NCBI GenBank assembly: GCA_958438185.1
Contig: CAUBQU010000091.1
Location: forward strand, 1 to 6,095
DNA: 6,095 nucleotides
From: an uncultured Oscillospiraceae bacterium
Lineage (GTDB): Bacteria; Bacillota; Clostridia; Oscillospirales; Oscillospiraceae
Reading direction: 5' to 3'
Under the pieces are notes generated by a model, which was not told where the DNA came from, ran no database searches, and was given only the letters and a program-made list of their open reading frames with translations. Shown here in pieces: positions 1 through 6,077 of the stretch; position 1 is the first letter of the stretch; each line of letters starts with the position of its first letter. The position numbers and the translations under genes are program-made.

Positions 1-1
1 T

Positions 2-814
2 CCCAGCGCGGTGCTGCAGGGGACGGACTGGCTGACCTTCGGCTATCTCTGGCCCTGCGAATTTGCCAAGGCAGGGATGCCCTGCCAGTTCTGCCACTGC
101 GGCAACGAGACCAGCGCCCGGGTTAAGAACAAGCAGCCCTTTGACCCGCCCATCACGGGGCGGCAGATGACGGAGATCATCCGCTACGCCGTCGAATCCG
201 TCGGGAGCCAGCATGTGCAGATCACCGGCGGCTCGACGTTTGAGGGCAAGACGGAGCACAAGCACTTCCAGTACTACCTCCAGGCGATTCACGAAAACCT
301 GGGGCGGGAGAAGATTCCGGGGGACATCGTCTTTTACATCACCCCGCCGCGGGATTTTGCGCTGGTGGATGAATATATTGAAAACGGCGTCGACCAGATC
401 GCCTGCAGTGTCGAGGTCTGGGACGAGAAGCTGGCCAAGATCATCACCCCGGGGAAGATGAAATACACGACGCGGCAGCGGCACCTGGACGTGCTGCAGC
501 ATATTGTCGAAAAATACGGGCCGCACCACTGCTTCTGCAACTTCGTCGTTGGCCTGGAGCCGGTGGAATCCATGGTTGAGGGCGCGCAGTGGCTGGCGGA
601 GCGGGGCATCACCCCGACCGTCTCCGTCTGGCAGCCGGCGGGGCTGACGGTCAACGGCAGCATGACGCCCCCGGGGCTGGACTATTACCGGGCCGTCAAG
701 GAGCTGTTTTTGGAGCTCTACGCAAAATATGACCTGAAGCCCGCCGAGCGGACCGGAGAGAACGGCTGCATCGAAGAGGAATTCTACCGGGCCGTCCGCG
801 CAAGCGACGCATGA
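2..814 (+). CDS. Radical SAM enzyme, biotin-synthase-like barrel (5'-truncated)
   Basis: The reading frame is open from the left edge (first full codon at 2) to the TGA at 812-814, giving 270 visible residues; the true start lies upstream, and the GTG at 11 is only an internal valine. Cysteines encoded at 56, 83, 92 and 98 form CX8CX2CXC in the context WPCEF...PCQFCHCG, which I read as the [4Fe-4S]/SAM site even though the usual spacing is CX3CX2C. The pattern QITGGS (bases about 218-235) follows, as in the SAM-binding GGE region of these barrels. Further on are SVEVWDE, ITPGK and VVGLEPVES, which resemble the biotin synthase/lipoyl synthase-like group of radical SAM proteins. It would generate a 5'-deoxyadenosyl radical in the cytoplasm; the substrate is unknown. 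Its stop overlaps the start of an ABC ATPase gene by 4 nt, so a role tied to the transported compound is inferred. Family is fairly sure, reaction is not. Confidence 0.85.
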   Translation, partial: PSAVLQGTDWLTFGYLWPCEFAKAGMPCQFCHCGNETSARVKNKQPFDPPITGRQMTEIIRYAVESVGSQHVQITGGSTFEGKTEHKHFQYYLQAIHENLGREKIPGDIVFYITPPRDFALVDEYIENGVDQIACSVEVWDEKLAKIITPGKMKYTTRQRHLDVLQHIVEKYGPHHCFCNFVVGLEPVESMVEGAQWLAERGITPTVSVWQPAGLTVNGSMTPPGLDYYRAVKELFLELYAKYDLKPAERTGENGCIEEEFYRAVRASDA

Positions 815-1596
815 CGGGGCTTTCTATCCAAGGCGTCTCCGTCCGGTATGACGGCGCGCCGGTCCTTTCTGATGTGACGCTGAAGATCCCGCCGGGGCGG
901 ATCGTCGGCCTGGTGGGCGAATCTGGCTGCGGAAAATCGACGCTGCTGCGCGCCTGCTGCGGCCTGCTCAGCGGGGACGCGGCGGCCACGGGGCAGATTT
1001 TACTTCACGGCACCGACCTGCTGCACGCGTCCGAGCGGACGCTGCAGGGGCTGCGGGGCAGCCAGATCGGCATGGTCTTCCAGGACCCGGAGGCGACGTT
1101 CTGCCCGGTCATGCGCATCGAGACCCACGCGCTGGACGCCCTGCGGGCGGCGGGCAAATGCCCCAAAGCCGAGGCGCGGCGCAAGATTGCAGCATTGTTC
1201 TCCCGCCTGGGGCTGGACGACACCGAACGCATTTTGAAAAGCTACCCCCATGCCCTGTCCGGCGGGATGAAGCAGCGGGTCAGCCTGGCCCTGGCGATGC
1301 TGCCGGAGCCGGGCATCCTGCTGGCCGACGAGCCGACGGCGGCGCTGGATGTCGTCAGCGGGCAGCGGGTCCTGGCGATGCTGCGGCAGGTCCGGGCGGA
1401 GCTGGGGACGGGGCTCCTCGTCGCGACGCATCAGATCGCGAGCCTCTACGGCTTTGCCGACGAGGTCGCCGTGATGGACGGGGGGAAAATCGTCGAATTT
1501 GGGCAGGTCGAGACCGTCTTCCACGCGCCGCAGCATCCGGCGACCCGGGCGCTGCTGGCGGCGTCCATGCGCCTGGCGCGAGGAGGTGCGACATGA
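811..1596 (+). CDS. Nickel/dipeptide-type ABC importer ATPase 1 (NikD/DppD-like)
   Basis: A 261-residue cytoplasmic ATPase that would power uptake through the two permeases encoded downstream. All nucleotide-binding motifs are intact: Walker A GESGCGKST at residues 36-44, Q-loop Gln91 in VFQDP, signature LSGGM at 149-153, Walker B ILLADEPTAALD at 169-180 with catalytic Glu174, and switch His207. The end has HPATRALL (about 242-249), a form of the HPYTRALL segment of the oligopeptide/nickel ATPase group, but the protein stops soon after and lacks the longer cysteine-bearing C-terminal extension of many DppD/OppD proteins. The length therefore fits NikD better. ATG at 811 overlaps the radical SAM stop (ATGA). 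No convincing Shine-Dalgarno lies in the 15 nt before it, so translation probably depends on ribosomes ending the upstream gene. Specificity (nickel, metal complex or peptide) cannot be told from an ATPase. Confidence 0.93.
   Translation: MTGLSIQGVSVRYDGAPVLSDVTLKIPPGRIVGLVGESGCGKSTLLRACCGLLSGDAAATGQILLHGTDLLHASERTLQGLRGSQIGMVFQDPEATFCPVMRIETHALDALRAAGKCPKAEARRKIAALFSRLGLDDTERILKSYPHALSGGMKQRVSLALAMLPEPGILLADEPTAALDVVSGQRVLAMLRQVRAELGTGLLVATHQIASLYGFADEVAVMDGGKIVEFGQVETVFHAPQHPATRALLAASMRLARGGAT
1581..1586 (+). promoter_or_regulatory. Ribosome binding site for second ATPase gene
   Basis: AGGAGG lies 6 nt before the ATG at 1593, inside the last codons of the first ATPase gene. It selects this ATG as the start even though the open frame continues far upstream to 1158 without a stop; the upstream part is a shadow of the first ATPase gene. 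Confidence 0.85.
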
Positions 1597-2357
1597 CGCA
1601 GCTGGAAGTGCGGAACCTTTGCAAGACCTATGCCCTGCCCGGCGGGCCGCTGCAGGCGGTGCAGCCCCTCTCCTTTACGCTGGTGCCGGGGGCGCGGCTG
1701 GGGATCGTCGGCGAATCGGGCAGCGGGAAATCGACCCTGGCCCGGATGATTGCCCAGCTGGAGACGCCCAGCGGCGGCAAAATTCTGCTGGACGGCGTCC
1801 CCCTGCGGCCCCGGCGCTACCGCGACAGGCGGACGATCTATCAAAAAATACAGTTAATTTTTCAAAATCCCCAATCATCCTTTGACCCGCGGCAGACGCT
1901 GCGGGCGGGGCTGCGGGAGGCGGCCATTAACTGGGGCGCGCCCCGGGCGGCGGCGGATGAAAAAATCGCGGCGCTGCTGGCGCAAGTCGGGCTGGACCCG
2001 GCGCTGCTGGCGCGCTATCCCCACGAGGTTTCCGGCGGGCAGTGCCAGCGGGCGGCCATCGCCCGGGCGCTGCTGGCATCGCCATCACTGCTCCTCTGCG
2101 ACGAGGTGACGTCGGCGCTGGATGTCTCCGTCGGCGGGCAAATTTTGGACCTGCTGGATGCGCTCTGCCGGGACGGCGGGCCGTCGCTGCTGTTTATCAG
2201 CCATGATCTGGCGGCGGTGCAGCGGCTTTGCCCCCGGGCCATCGTCATGCAGGGTGGGCGCGTTGTCGAGGAAGGGCCGGTGGCCCAGCTGCTGGACGCG
2301 CCCCGGGACGCGTACACGCGGCAGCTTGTCGACGCGGCAAGGGGGTTCTGCCGATGA
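1593..2357 (+). CDS. Nickel/dipeptide-type ABC importer ATPase 2 (NikE/DppF-like)
   Basis: A 254-residue ATPase, the second, non-identical nucleotide-binding subunit of the importer. It has Walker A GESGSGKST at 40-48, Q-loop Gln91 in IFQNPQSSFDPR, signature VSGGQ at 146-150, Walker B LLLCDEVTSALD at 166-177 with Glu171, and switch His204 in ISHD. The Pro usual after the catalytic Glu is Val here; replacement of that Pro is something I associate with NikE-like members, and the short length agrees. The start at ATG 1593 is chosen because of the AGGAGG just before it, the ATGA overlap with the previous stop, and a protein beginning that matches the family (MTQLEVRNLCKTY). Bases 1836-1883, encoding the Q-loop region, are markedly AT-rich compared with the rest of the gene. 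It ends in another ATGA overlap with the first permease gene. Confidence 0.93.
   Translation: MTQLEVRNLCKTYALPGGPLQAVQPLSFTLVPGARLGIVGESGSGKSTLARMIAQLETPSGGKILLDGVPLRPRRYRDRRTIYQKIQLIFQNPQSSFDPRQTLRAGLREAAINWGAPRAAADEKIAALLAQVGLDPALLARYPHEVSGGQCQRAAIARALLASPSLLLCDEVTSALDVSVGGQILDLLDALCRDGGPSLLFISHDLAAVQRLCPRAIVMQGGRVVEEGPVAQLLDAPRDAYTRQLVDAARGFCR
1836..1883 (+). other. AT-rich island inside second ATPase gene
   Basis: About a quarter of the bases are G or C by hand count, against clearly more than two thirds on either side. The stretch codes for the conserved Q-loop region of the ATPase, so the protein is normal while the codons (CAA, AAA, ATA, TTA, AAT) are not those used elsewhere in the gene. 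It contains ttcaaaatc at 1861-1869, which recurs in the second AT-rich island at 2403-2411. Confidence 0.6.
2339..2345 (+). promoter_or_regulatory. Ribosome binding site for first permease gene
   Basis: AAGGGGG lies 8 nt before the ATG at 2354. It is a weaker match than the AGGAGG sites of the neighbouring genes but is correctly spaced, and it supports 2354 rather than the next in-frame ATG at 2375 as the start. Confidence 0.6.
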
Positions 2358-2434
2358 AGAAAATAAAAAATCAGATGCAGAATCAAAATCAGATTCCAAA
2401 TCTTCAAAATCAAAAAAATTCCCATGCAAAAACG
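2354..2434 (+). other. AT-rich Asn/Gln-coding island at permease start
   Basis: About 27% GC by hand count over 81 nt, in a gene that is otherwise strongly GC-rich. It consists of imperfectly repeated short units built on aatcaaaatcag/cttcaaaatc, giving six Asn and six Gln in the first 27 residues. It looks like a low-complexity expansion or a foreign insertion that kept the frame, and ends shortly before the first membrane segment. Confidence 0.6.
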
Positions 2435-3358
2435 ATCCTGCGCGGGATCGCGGGGGTGCTGCTTGTCGTCCTTTCGATCTCGTTTTTATCCTTTGCCCTC
2501 ATTGAGCTGGCGCCGGGGGACCCGGCGGATATCATGCTGCGGGCCTCTGGGGTCCTCCCCTCGCCGGAGGCGGTGGAGGCGCTGCGGCAGGATATGGGGC
2601 TGGATCAGCCGTTCCTGACGCGGTATTTTGCCTGGCTGGGCGGCATTCTGCACGGCGATTTCGGCACGGCGTACTCGACGGGGCGGCCTGTTTTGCAGAC
2701 GCTGCTGCCAGCCATGGGCCGGACCGTCACGCTGACGGCGGTGGCCTTTGGGTTGACGGTCCTCCTCTCCCTGCCCCTGGGGCTGCTGTGCGCCCGGCGG
2801 CGCGACAGCTGGCTGGACCGGCTCCTGCGATTTTTTACCTACGTCTGCGGGGCGACGCCGAATTTCGTCCTGGGGCTGGGGCTGCTGTATGGCCTGGCCG
2901 TTAAGCTCAAGTGGCTCCCGGCCATCGGCAACGGCAGCGCCCGGGGGTATATCCTGCCGGTGACTGTCCTGACCCTGGGGACGGCGGCGTGGATGATCCG
3001 CCAGGTGCGGACCGCCGCGCTGGAGACCCGGGGGGCGGGCTATCTGACGGCCCTGCGGGCCCGGGGCATTCGCCCGGCGCGGATGGAGCGGTATGTTTTG
3101 AAATCCGCGCTGCTGCCGATTATTGCAAGCCTGGGGACCTGCCTGGGCAGTATGCTGGCGGGGGCTGTCGTCATTGAAAATATCTTCTCCCTCTCGGGGC
3201 TGGGGCGGCTGGTGCTCTCGGCCATCCAGGCGCGGGATTTTCCGCTGCTGCAGGGGTTTATCCTCTGGATCGCGGTCATTTACTATCTCATCAATTTCAG
3301 CTGCGACCGGCTGAACCGGGTCTTTGACCCGCGGCTGGAAAGGAGGCGGCTGGGATGA
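2354..3358 (+). CDS. ABC importer permease 1, NikB/DppB-like
   Basis: A 334-residue integral membrane subunit forming half of the translocation channel. About six membrane segments can be seen, near residues 31-50, 124-146, 160-184, 200-216, 252-275 and 299-317. Family hallmarks are APGDPAD (53-59) just after the first segment, MGLDQP...RYF...LHGDFGTAYSTGRPV in the outer loop (81-113), the cytoplasmic EAA loop around YLTALRARGI (230-239) that docks an ATPase, and VFDPRLE (323-329) near the end. The first 27 residues are odd: rich in Asn and Gln (12 of 27) with several Lys, coded by AT-rich DNA, and extra relative to the usual short cytoplasmic N-terminus; the family is normally about 310-320 residues. 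The start is supported by the ATGA overlap and an AAGGGGG site; ATG 2375 is a possible alternative. Overlaps the next gene by 4 nt. Confidence 0.93.
   Translation: MKKIKNQMQNQNQIPNLQNQKNSHAKTILRGIAGVLLVVLSISFLSFALIELAPGDPADIMLRASGVLPSPEAVEALRQDMGLDQPFLTRYFAWLGGILHGDFGTAYSTGRPVLQTLLPAMGRTVTLTAVAFGLTVLLSLPLGLLCARRRDSWLDRLLRFFTYVCGATPNFVLGLGLLYGLAVKLKWLPAIGNGSARGYILPVTVLTLGTAAWMIRQVRTAALETRGAGYLTALRARGIRPARMERYVLKSALLPIIASLGTCLGSMLAGAVVIENIFSLSGLGRLVLSAIQARDFPLLQGFILWIAVIYYLINFSCDRLNRVFDPRLERRRLG
3341..3346 (+). promoter_or_regulatory. Ribosome binding site for second permease gene
   Basis: AGGAGG lies 8 nt before the ATG at 3355, within the last codons of the first permease gene, and fixes this start. 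Confidence 0.85.
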
Positions 3359-4278
3359 AATTTGTCGAAAAATCGCCTCCCCGGCTGCGGCCGGGGCGCA
3401 GTGGCCGGGGGCGCGGGCAGCTGCTGCTGTTTGGCGGGCTGCTGGGCCTTTTGTGCCTGCTTGCCCTGCTGGCCCCGGCCATCGCGCCCTATGACCCGTA
3501 CGCGACCCAGACGGGCAACTTGCTTGCCCCGCCCAGCCGGGCCCATTTGCTTGGGACGGATGAGCTGGGGCGGGATATCGCCAGCAGGCTGCTCATGGGG
3601 CTGCGGCCTTCCCTGGCGGCGGCGTTCTGCGTCGTGGCCCTCGCCGCTGTCCTGGGGACGGCGCTGGGGACGCTGGGGGGCTATCTCGGCGGCCCATTGG
3701 ACGGGGCGGTGCGGTGGCTCATCACAGTGTTTCAGGCGTTTCCCAGCTTTTTGCTGGCCGTCGTCATCACCGGCTTTGCCGGGAGCAGCTGGCGCAACGC
3801 GTGCCTGGCGCTGGCGGCGGTCTACTGGGCCTCCCCTGCCCGGCTGGCCCGGAGCCTGACCCTCTCCATTTTAGAGGAGCCCTACTTAAAAAGTGCCCAG
3901 ATGGCGGGCTGCACCCGGTGGCAGCTGCTCACGCGGCACATTCTGCCCAATATCCTGCCCCAGATCCTGGTCAACGCCATGGGGCAGACGGGCAGCGTTA
4001 TCATCAGTATGTCCGGACTTTCATTTCTGGGCCTCGGCGCCCAGCGCCCTACCTGCGAATGGGGCGTTATGCTGGCGGAAGCGCAAAAGCTTCTCCGGCG
4101 CGCGCCGCAGCTGCTGCTGTATTGCAGCGTCAGCCTGGTTTTGCTTGTCCTGATATGTAATTTGTTCGGCGACGCGCTGCGAGATCGAGCGGATCGGCGC
4201 ATCGCCCAAAACGAAGGCCGTCCGGCATCGCGGAAGCGGGGCGGCGACAAGCACAAGAAAACGGAGGAAACAGCATGA
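3355..4278 (+). CDS. ABC importer permease 2, NikC/DppC-like
   Basis: A 307-residue membrane subunit, the partner of the NikB-like permease. Hydrophobic segments lie near residues 22-45, 86-110, 120-142, 148-162, 198-224 and 253-271. Strong family marks are HLLGTDELGRDIASRLL (64-80), the start of the permease domain with RPSL following, the EAA loop around YLKSAQMAGCTRWQLLTRH (177-195), SFLGLGAQRPTCEWGVML (223-240) and NLFGDALRD (269-277). Relatives usually end a few residues after this last motif with a DPR-like sequence; here a basic hydrophilic tail runs on for about 28 residues to TEETA, ending in the overlap with the binding-protein gene. The start at 3355 has an AGGAGG 8 nt upstream and an ATGA overlap with the previous stop. 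Substrate choice is shared with the binding protein and cannot be read here. Confidence 0.93.
   Translation: MKFVEKSPPRLRPGRSGRGRGQLLLFGGLLGLLCLLALLAPAIAPYDPYATQTGNLLAPPSRAHLLGTDELGRDIASRLLMGLRPSLAAAFCVVALAAVLGTALGTLGGYLGGPLDGAVRWLITVFQAFPSFLLAVVITGFAGSSWRNACLALAAVYWASPARLARSLTLSILEEPYLKSAQMAGCTRWQLLTRHILPNILPQILVNAMGQTGSVIISMSGLSFLGLGAQRPTCEWGVMLAEAQKLLRRAPQLLLYCSVSLVLLVLICNLFGDALRDRADRRIAQNEGRPASRKRGGDKHKKTEETA
4263..4267 (+). promoter_or_regulatory. Ribosome binding site for binding-protein gene
   Basis: GGAGG followed by AAA, 7 nt before the ATG at 4275, inside the end of the second permease gene. It is a strong, well-spaced site, as expected for a protein needed in excess over the membrane subunits. 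Confidence 0.85.
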
Positions 4279-5864
4279 ACAAAAAGATCACGAGACTGCT
4301 CAGCGGCCTGTGCGCAGCGGCGATGGTCCTGAGCATGGCAGCCTGCGGCAGCAAGGACGCCGCCGGTTCCGGCTCCGAGGCCCCGGACGACGCGGCTTCC
4401 ACCAGCAGCGAGAAGGTCCTGCGGGTCGCGTCCAACGCTTCGCGCATCAACGCGAACCTGGACGTCGCCGACAACACGACCTACAACTACTTCGGCATCG
4501 CGTCCATGGGCATTGGCGAGTGCCTGTTCCATCTGGACGACACCCTGACCCCACAGCCCTGGCTGGCCACCGGCCTGACCCAGAAGGATGACCTGACCTG
4601 GGAGATCACCCTGCGGGACGACGTCAAGTACCACAACGGCAACACCATGACGGCTGAGCGCGTCAAGCATTGCCTGGAGCGGACCCTGGCGGACTTCGAC
4701 CTGGCGTCGGAATCCCTGACAGTCACGTCCATGACGGCCATCGACGACACGACGCTGGAGCTGGTCACCGCCCAGCCGACGCCGGGCCTGATGAGCATCC
4801 TGTGCGACACGATGTTTATGATCTACGACTTTGAGGACGGCTGCGACTTCGGCACCGACTCCTCTTACACCGGCCCCTTTCTATCCGACGAGACCGTCCC
4901 CGATGTCTCCCGCACGCTGGTGCGCTTTGACGACTACTGGGGCGGCGCGGCGAAGCTGGACAAGATCGAGCTGCTGATGTGCGACGACGCGACGTCCGCG
5001 CTGGAATCCGGCGATGTCGACTTCGCCCAGGGCGTGCCCCTGTCCGACATCAAGTACTTTGAAGAGACCGACGGCTACACCGTCTCCAGCGCCCTGGTCC
5101 CCCGGGGCGAGCAGATCTGGTTCAACGAGAACCACGCGGGCGTCAATGATGTGGCCGTCCGCACGGCGATCTCCATGTGCCTGGACCGCGACACCATCGC
5201 CAAGGACATCTACCAGGATATGGCCGTGCCCAGCTACGGCATCTTCCCCGACTTCCTCTCCTACGGCGGCACGGAGAAGCTCGACCTGACCGTCGACGCC
5301 TTCGATCCGGAGGGCGCGAAGCAGGTCCTGGCCGACGCCGGGTACGCCGACTCTGACAACGACGGCATCCTGGAAAAGGACGGCAACAAGCTCTCCTTCA
5401 AGGTCGTCGCGTACAACGATCCCTCCCTGCTGGCTGTCGGCGATCTGCTGGCGGCGCAGCTGAAGGAGGTCGGCATCGAGATCACCGTCGAGGCAACGTA
5501 CGACACCCGCAGCTACGAGACGGCGGACGACTTCGACATGATCCTCATCACCTACGGCATGGCCATGATCGGCAACCCCTACTACTGGATGAACACCATG
5601 GTCGCCTCCACGGCCAACGCCAACTCCGGCCACTACGCCAACGCCGACGTGGACAAGCTGATCGACGAGATGAACACCGCCTCCGACGAGGCGACCCGCG
5701 ATGATCTCTGCTTCCAGATCCAGCAGCATATGCTCGACGATTGCCATTGGATCGTCTTTGCCCACAAGTGCATTTACTACGTGATGTCCGACAAGGTCAC
5801 CGGCTTCACTGCCAGCCCCTGCCAGTACTACACGTTCACCAACGAAATGGACCTGGCGGACTAA
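4275..5864 (+). CDS. Lipoprotein solute-binding protein, NikA/DppA-like (SBP_bac_5)
   Basis: A 529-residue extracellular receptor that would hand its ligand to the two permeases. It begins with a lipoprotein signal: basic MNKKITR, a hydrophobic core at 8-22, and lipobox MAAC with Cys24 as the lipidated residue, followed by a Gly/Ser/Ala/Asp-rich linker to about residue 46. The mature part follows the family 5 pattern: LRVAS (49-53), MGIGECLF (78-85), WLATGLT (96-102), TWEITLRDDVKYHNGNTMTAERVKH split over 108-132, IDDTTLELVT (156-165), YWGGAAKLDKI (221-231), VRTAISMCLDRDTI (295-308), ADSDNDGILEKDG (358-370), and DKVTGF (506-511) near the end. The resemblance is closest to nickel-type members, but no ligand residue can be assigned. 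Unusual are ten further cysteines, with Cys/His crowding at 479-499. Glycine codons are nearly all GGC, unlike the GGG-rich permeases, which suggests high expression. It is the last gene, followed by a terminator. Confidence 0.93.
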   Translation: MNKKITRLLSGLCAAAMVLSMAACGSKDAAGSGSEAPDDAASTSSEKVLRVASNASRINANLDVADNTTYNYFGIASMGIGECLFHLDDTLTPQPWLATGLTQKDDLTWEITLRDDVKYHNGNTMTAERVKHCLERTLADFDLASESLTVTSMTAIDDTTLELVTAQPTPGLMSILCDTMFMIYDFEDGCDFGTDSSYTGPFLSDETVPDVSRTLVRFDDYWGGAAKLDKIELLMCDDATSALESGDVDFAQGVPLSDIKYFEETDGYTVSSALVPRGEQIWFNENHAGVNDVAVRTAISMCLDRDTIAKDIYQDMAVPSYGIFPDFLSYGGTEKLDLTVDAFDPEGAKQVLADAGYADSDNDGILEKDGNKLSFKVVAYNDPSLLAVGDLLAAQLKEVGIEITVEATYDTRSYETADDFDMILITYGMAMIGNPYYWMNTMVASTANANSGHYANADVDKLIDEMNTASDEATRDDLCFQIQQHMLDDCHWIVFAHKCIYYVMSDKVTGFTASPCQYYTFTNEMDLAD

Positions 5865-5923
5865 GCTTCCGCCCGTCCCGCGCCCGGTCTTTCGCAGCGA
5901 CCGCGGCGTGACGCATAGCACCA

Positions 5924-5966
5924 CCGCCCGATGGGTCTGGGATGCCAGACCCATCGGGCGGGTTTT
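5924..5966 (+). terminator. Rho-independent terminator of the operon
   Basis: The arm at 5924-5940 is perfectly complementary over 17 bp to the arm at 5945-5961, with a GATG loop, and is followed by G and TTTT. It lies 59 nt after the binding-protein stop and faces the operon. No T run follows on the opposite strand, so it acts in one direction. Confidence 0.93.
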
Positions 5967-5978
5967 ATGTGGGGGAAA

Positions 5979-6077
5979 GGCGCTTCGCGCCGAGCCCTTG
6001 GCTCCCCTGAAAGGGGAGCTGGCAGCGCGCAGCGCTGACTTGGGTGAGACTCCAAACGCGCAGCGTTTGGCTAAGTC
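5979..6077. repeat. Intergenic multi-hairpin repeat element (partial?)
   Basis: After the terminator come four close hairpins, each with a 3-nt loop: 5979-5983/5987-5991 (5 bp), 6001-6008/6012-6019 (8 bp, gctcccct/aggggagc), 6023-6028/6032-6037 (6 bp) and 6052-6059/6063-6070 (8 bp). The last is flanked by a further short pair, 6038-6041 with 6073-6076. The third and fourth share the core gcgcagcg. No protein is coded. The block resembles dispersed hairpin elements that I recall between genes in Oscillospirales genomes; that identity is from memory and not tested. It may continue past the right edge. The remaining bases up to 6095 show nothing I recognise. Confidence 0.6.

Noticed and set aside
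1158..1592. Upstream extension of the second ATPase frame as a fusion protein
   Set aside because: The extension is the shifted reading of the first ATPase gene, is Gly/Arg/Ala-rich and domainless, and the ATG at 1593 has its own AGGAGG.
1836..1883. Antisense promoter in the AT-rich island (TTGAAA on the minus strand)
   Set aside because: No good -10 box stands at the right distance, and no minus-strand gene follows.
2015..2429. Minus-strand frames starting with a hydrophobic leader in the permease AT-rich island
   Set aside because: The hydrophobic start is only the reverse reading of A-rich Asn/Gln/Lys codons; the rest is a shadow of the second ATPase gene.
3882..4670. Minus-strand open frame of 262 codons across the permease/binding-protein junction
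   Set aside because: It lies opposite two well-supported genes and shows no family motif or ribosome binding site.
4881..5954. Long open frame on the minus strand opposite the binding-protein gene (357 codons)
   Set aside because: It is a by-product of GC-rich codons in the gene on the other strand; the product is Val/Gly/Asp-rich with no recognisable domain, and it runs into the terminator hairpin.
5861..6055. Minus-strand 64-codon open frame over the terminator and hairpin repeat
   Set aside because: It is made of terminator and repeat sequence, a common source of false small genes.
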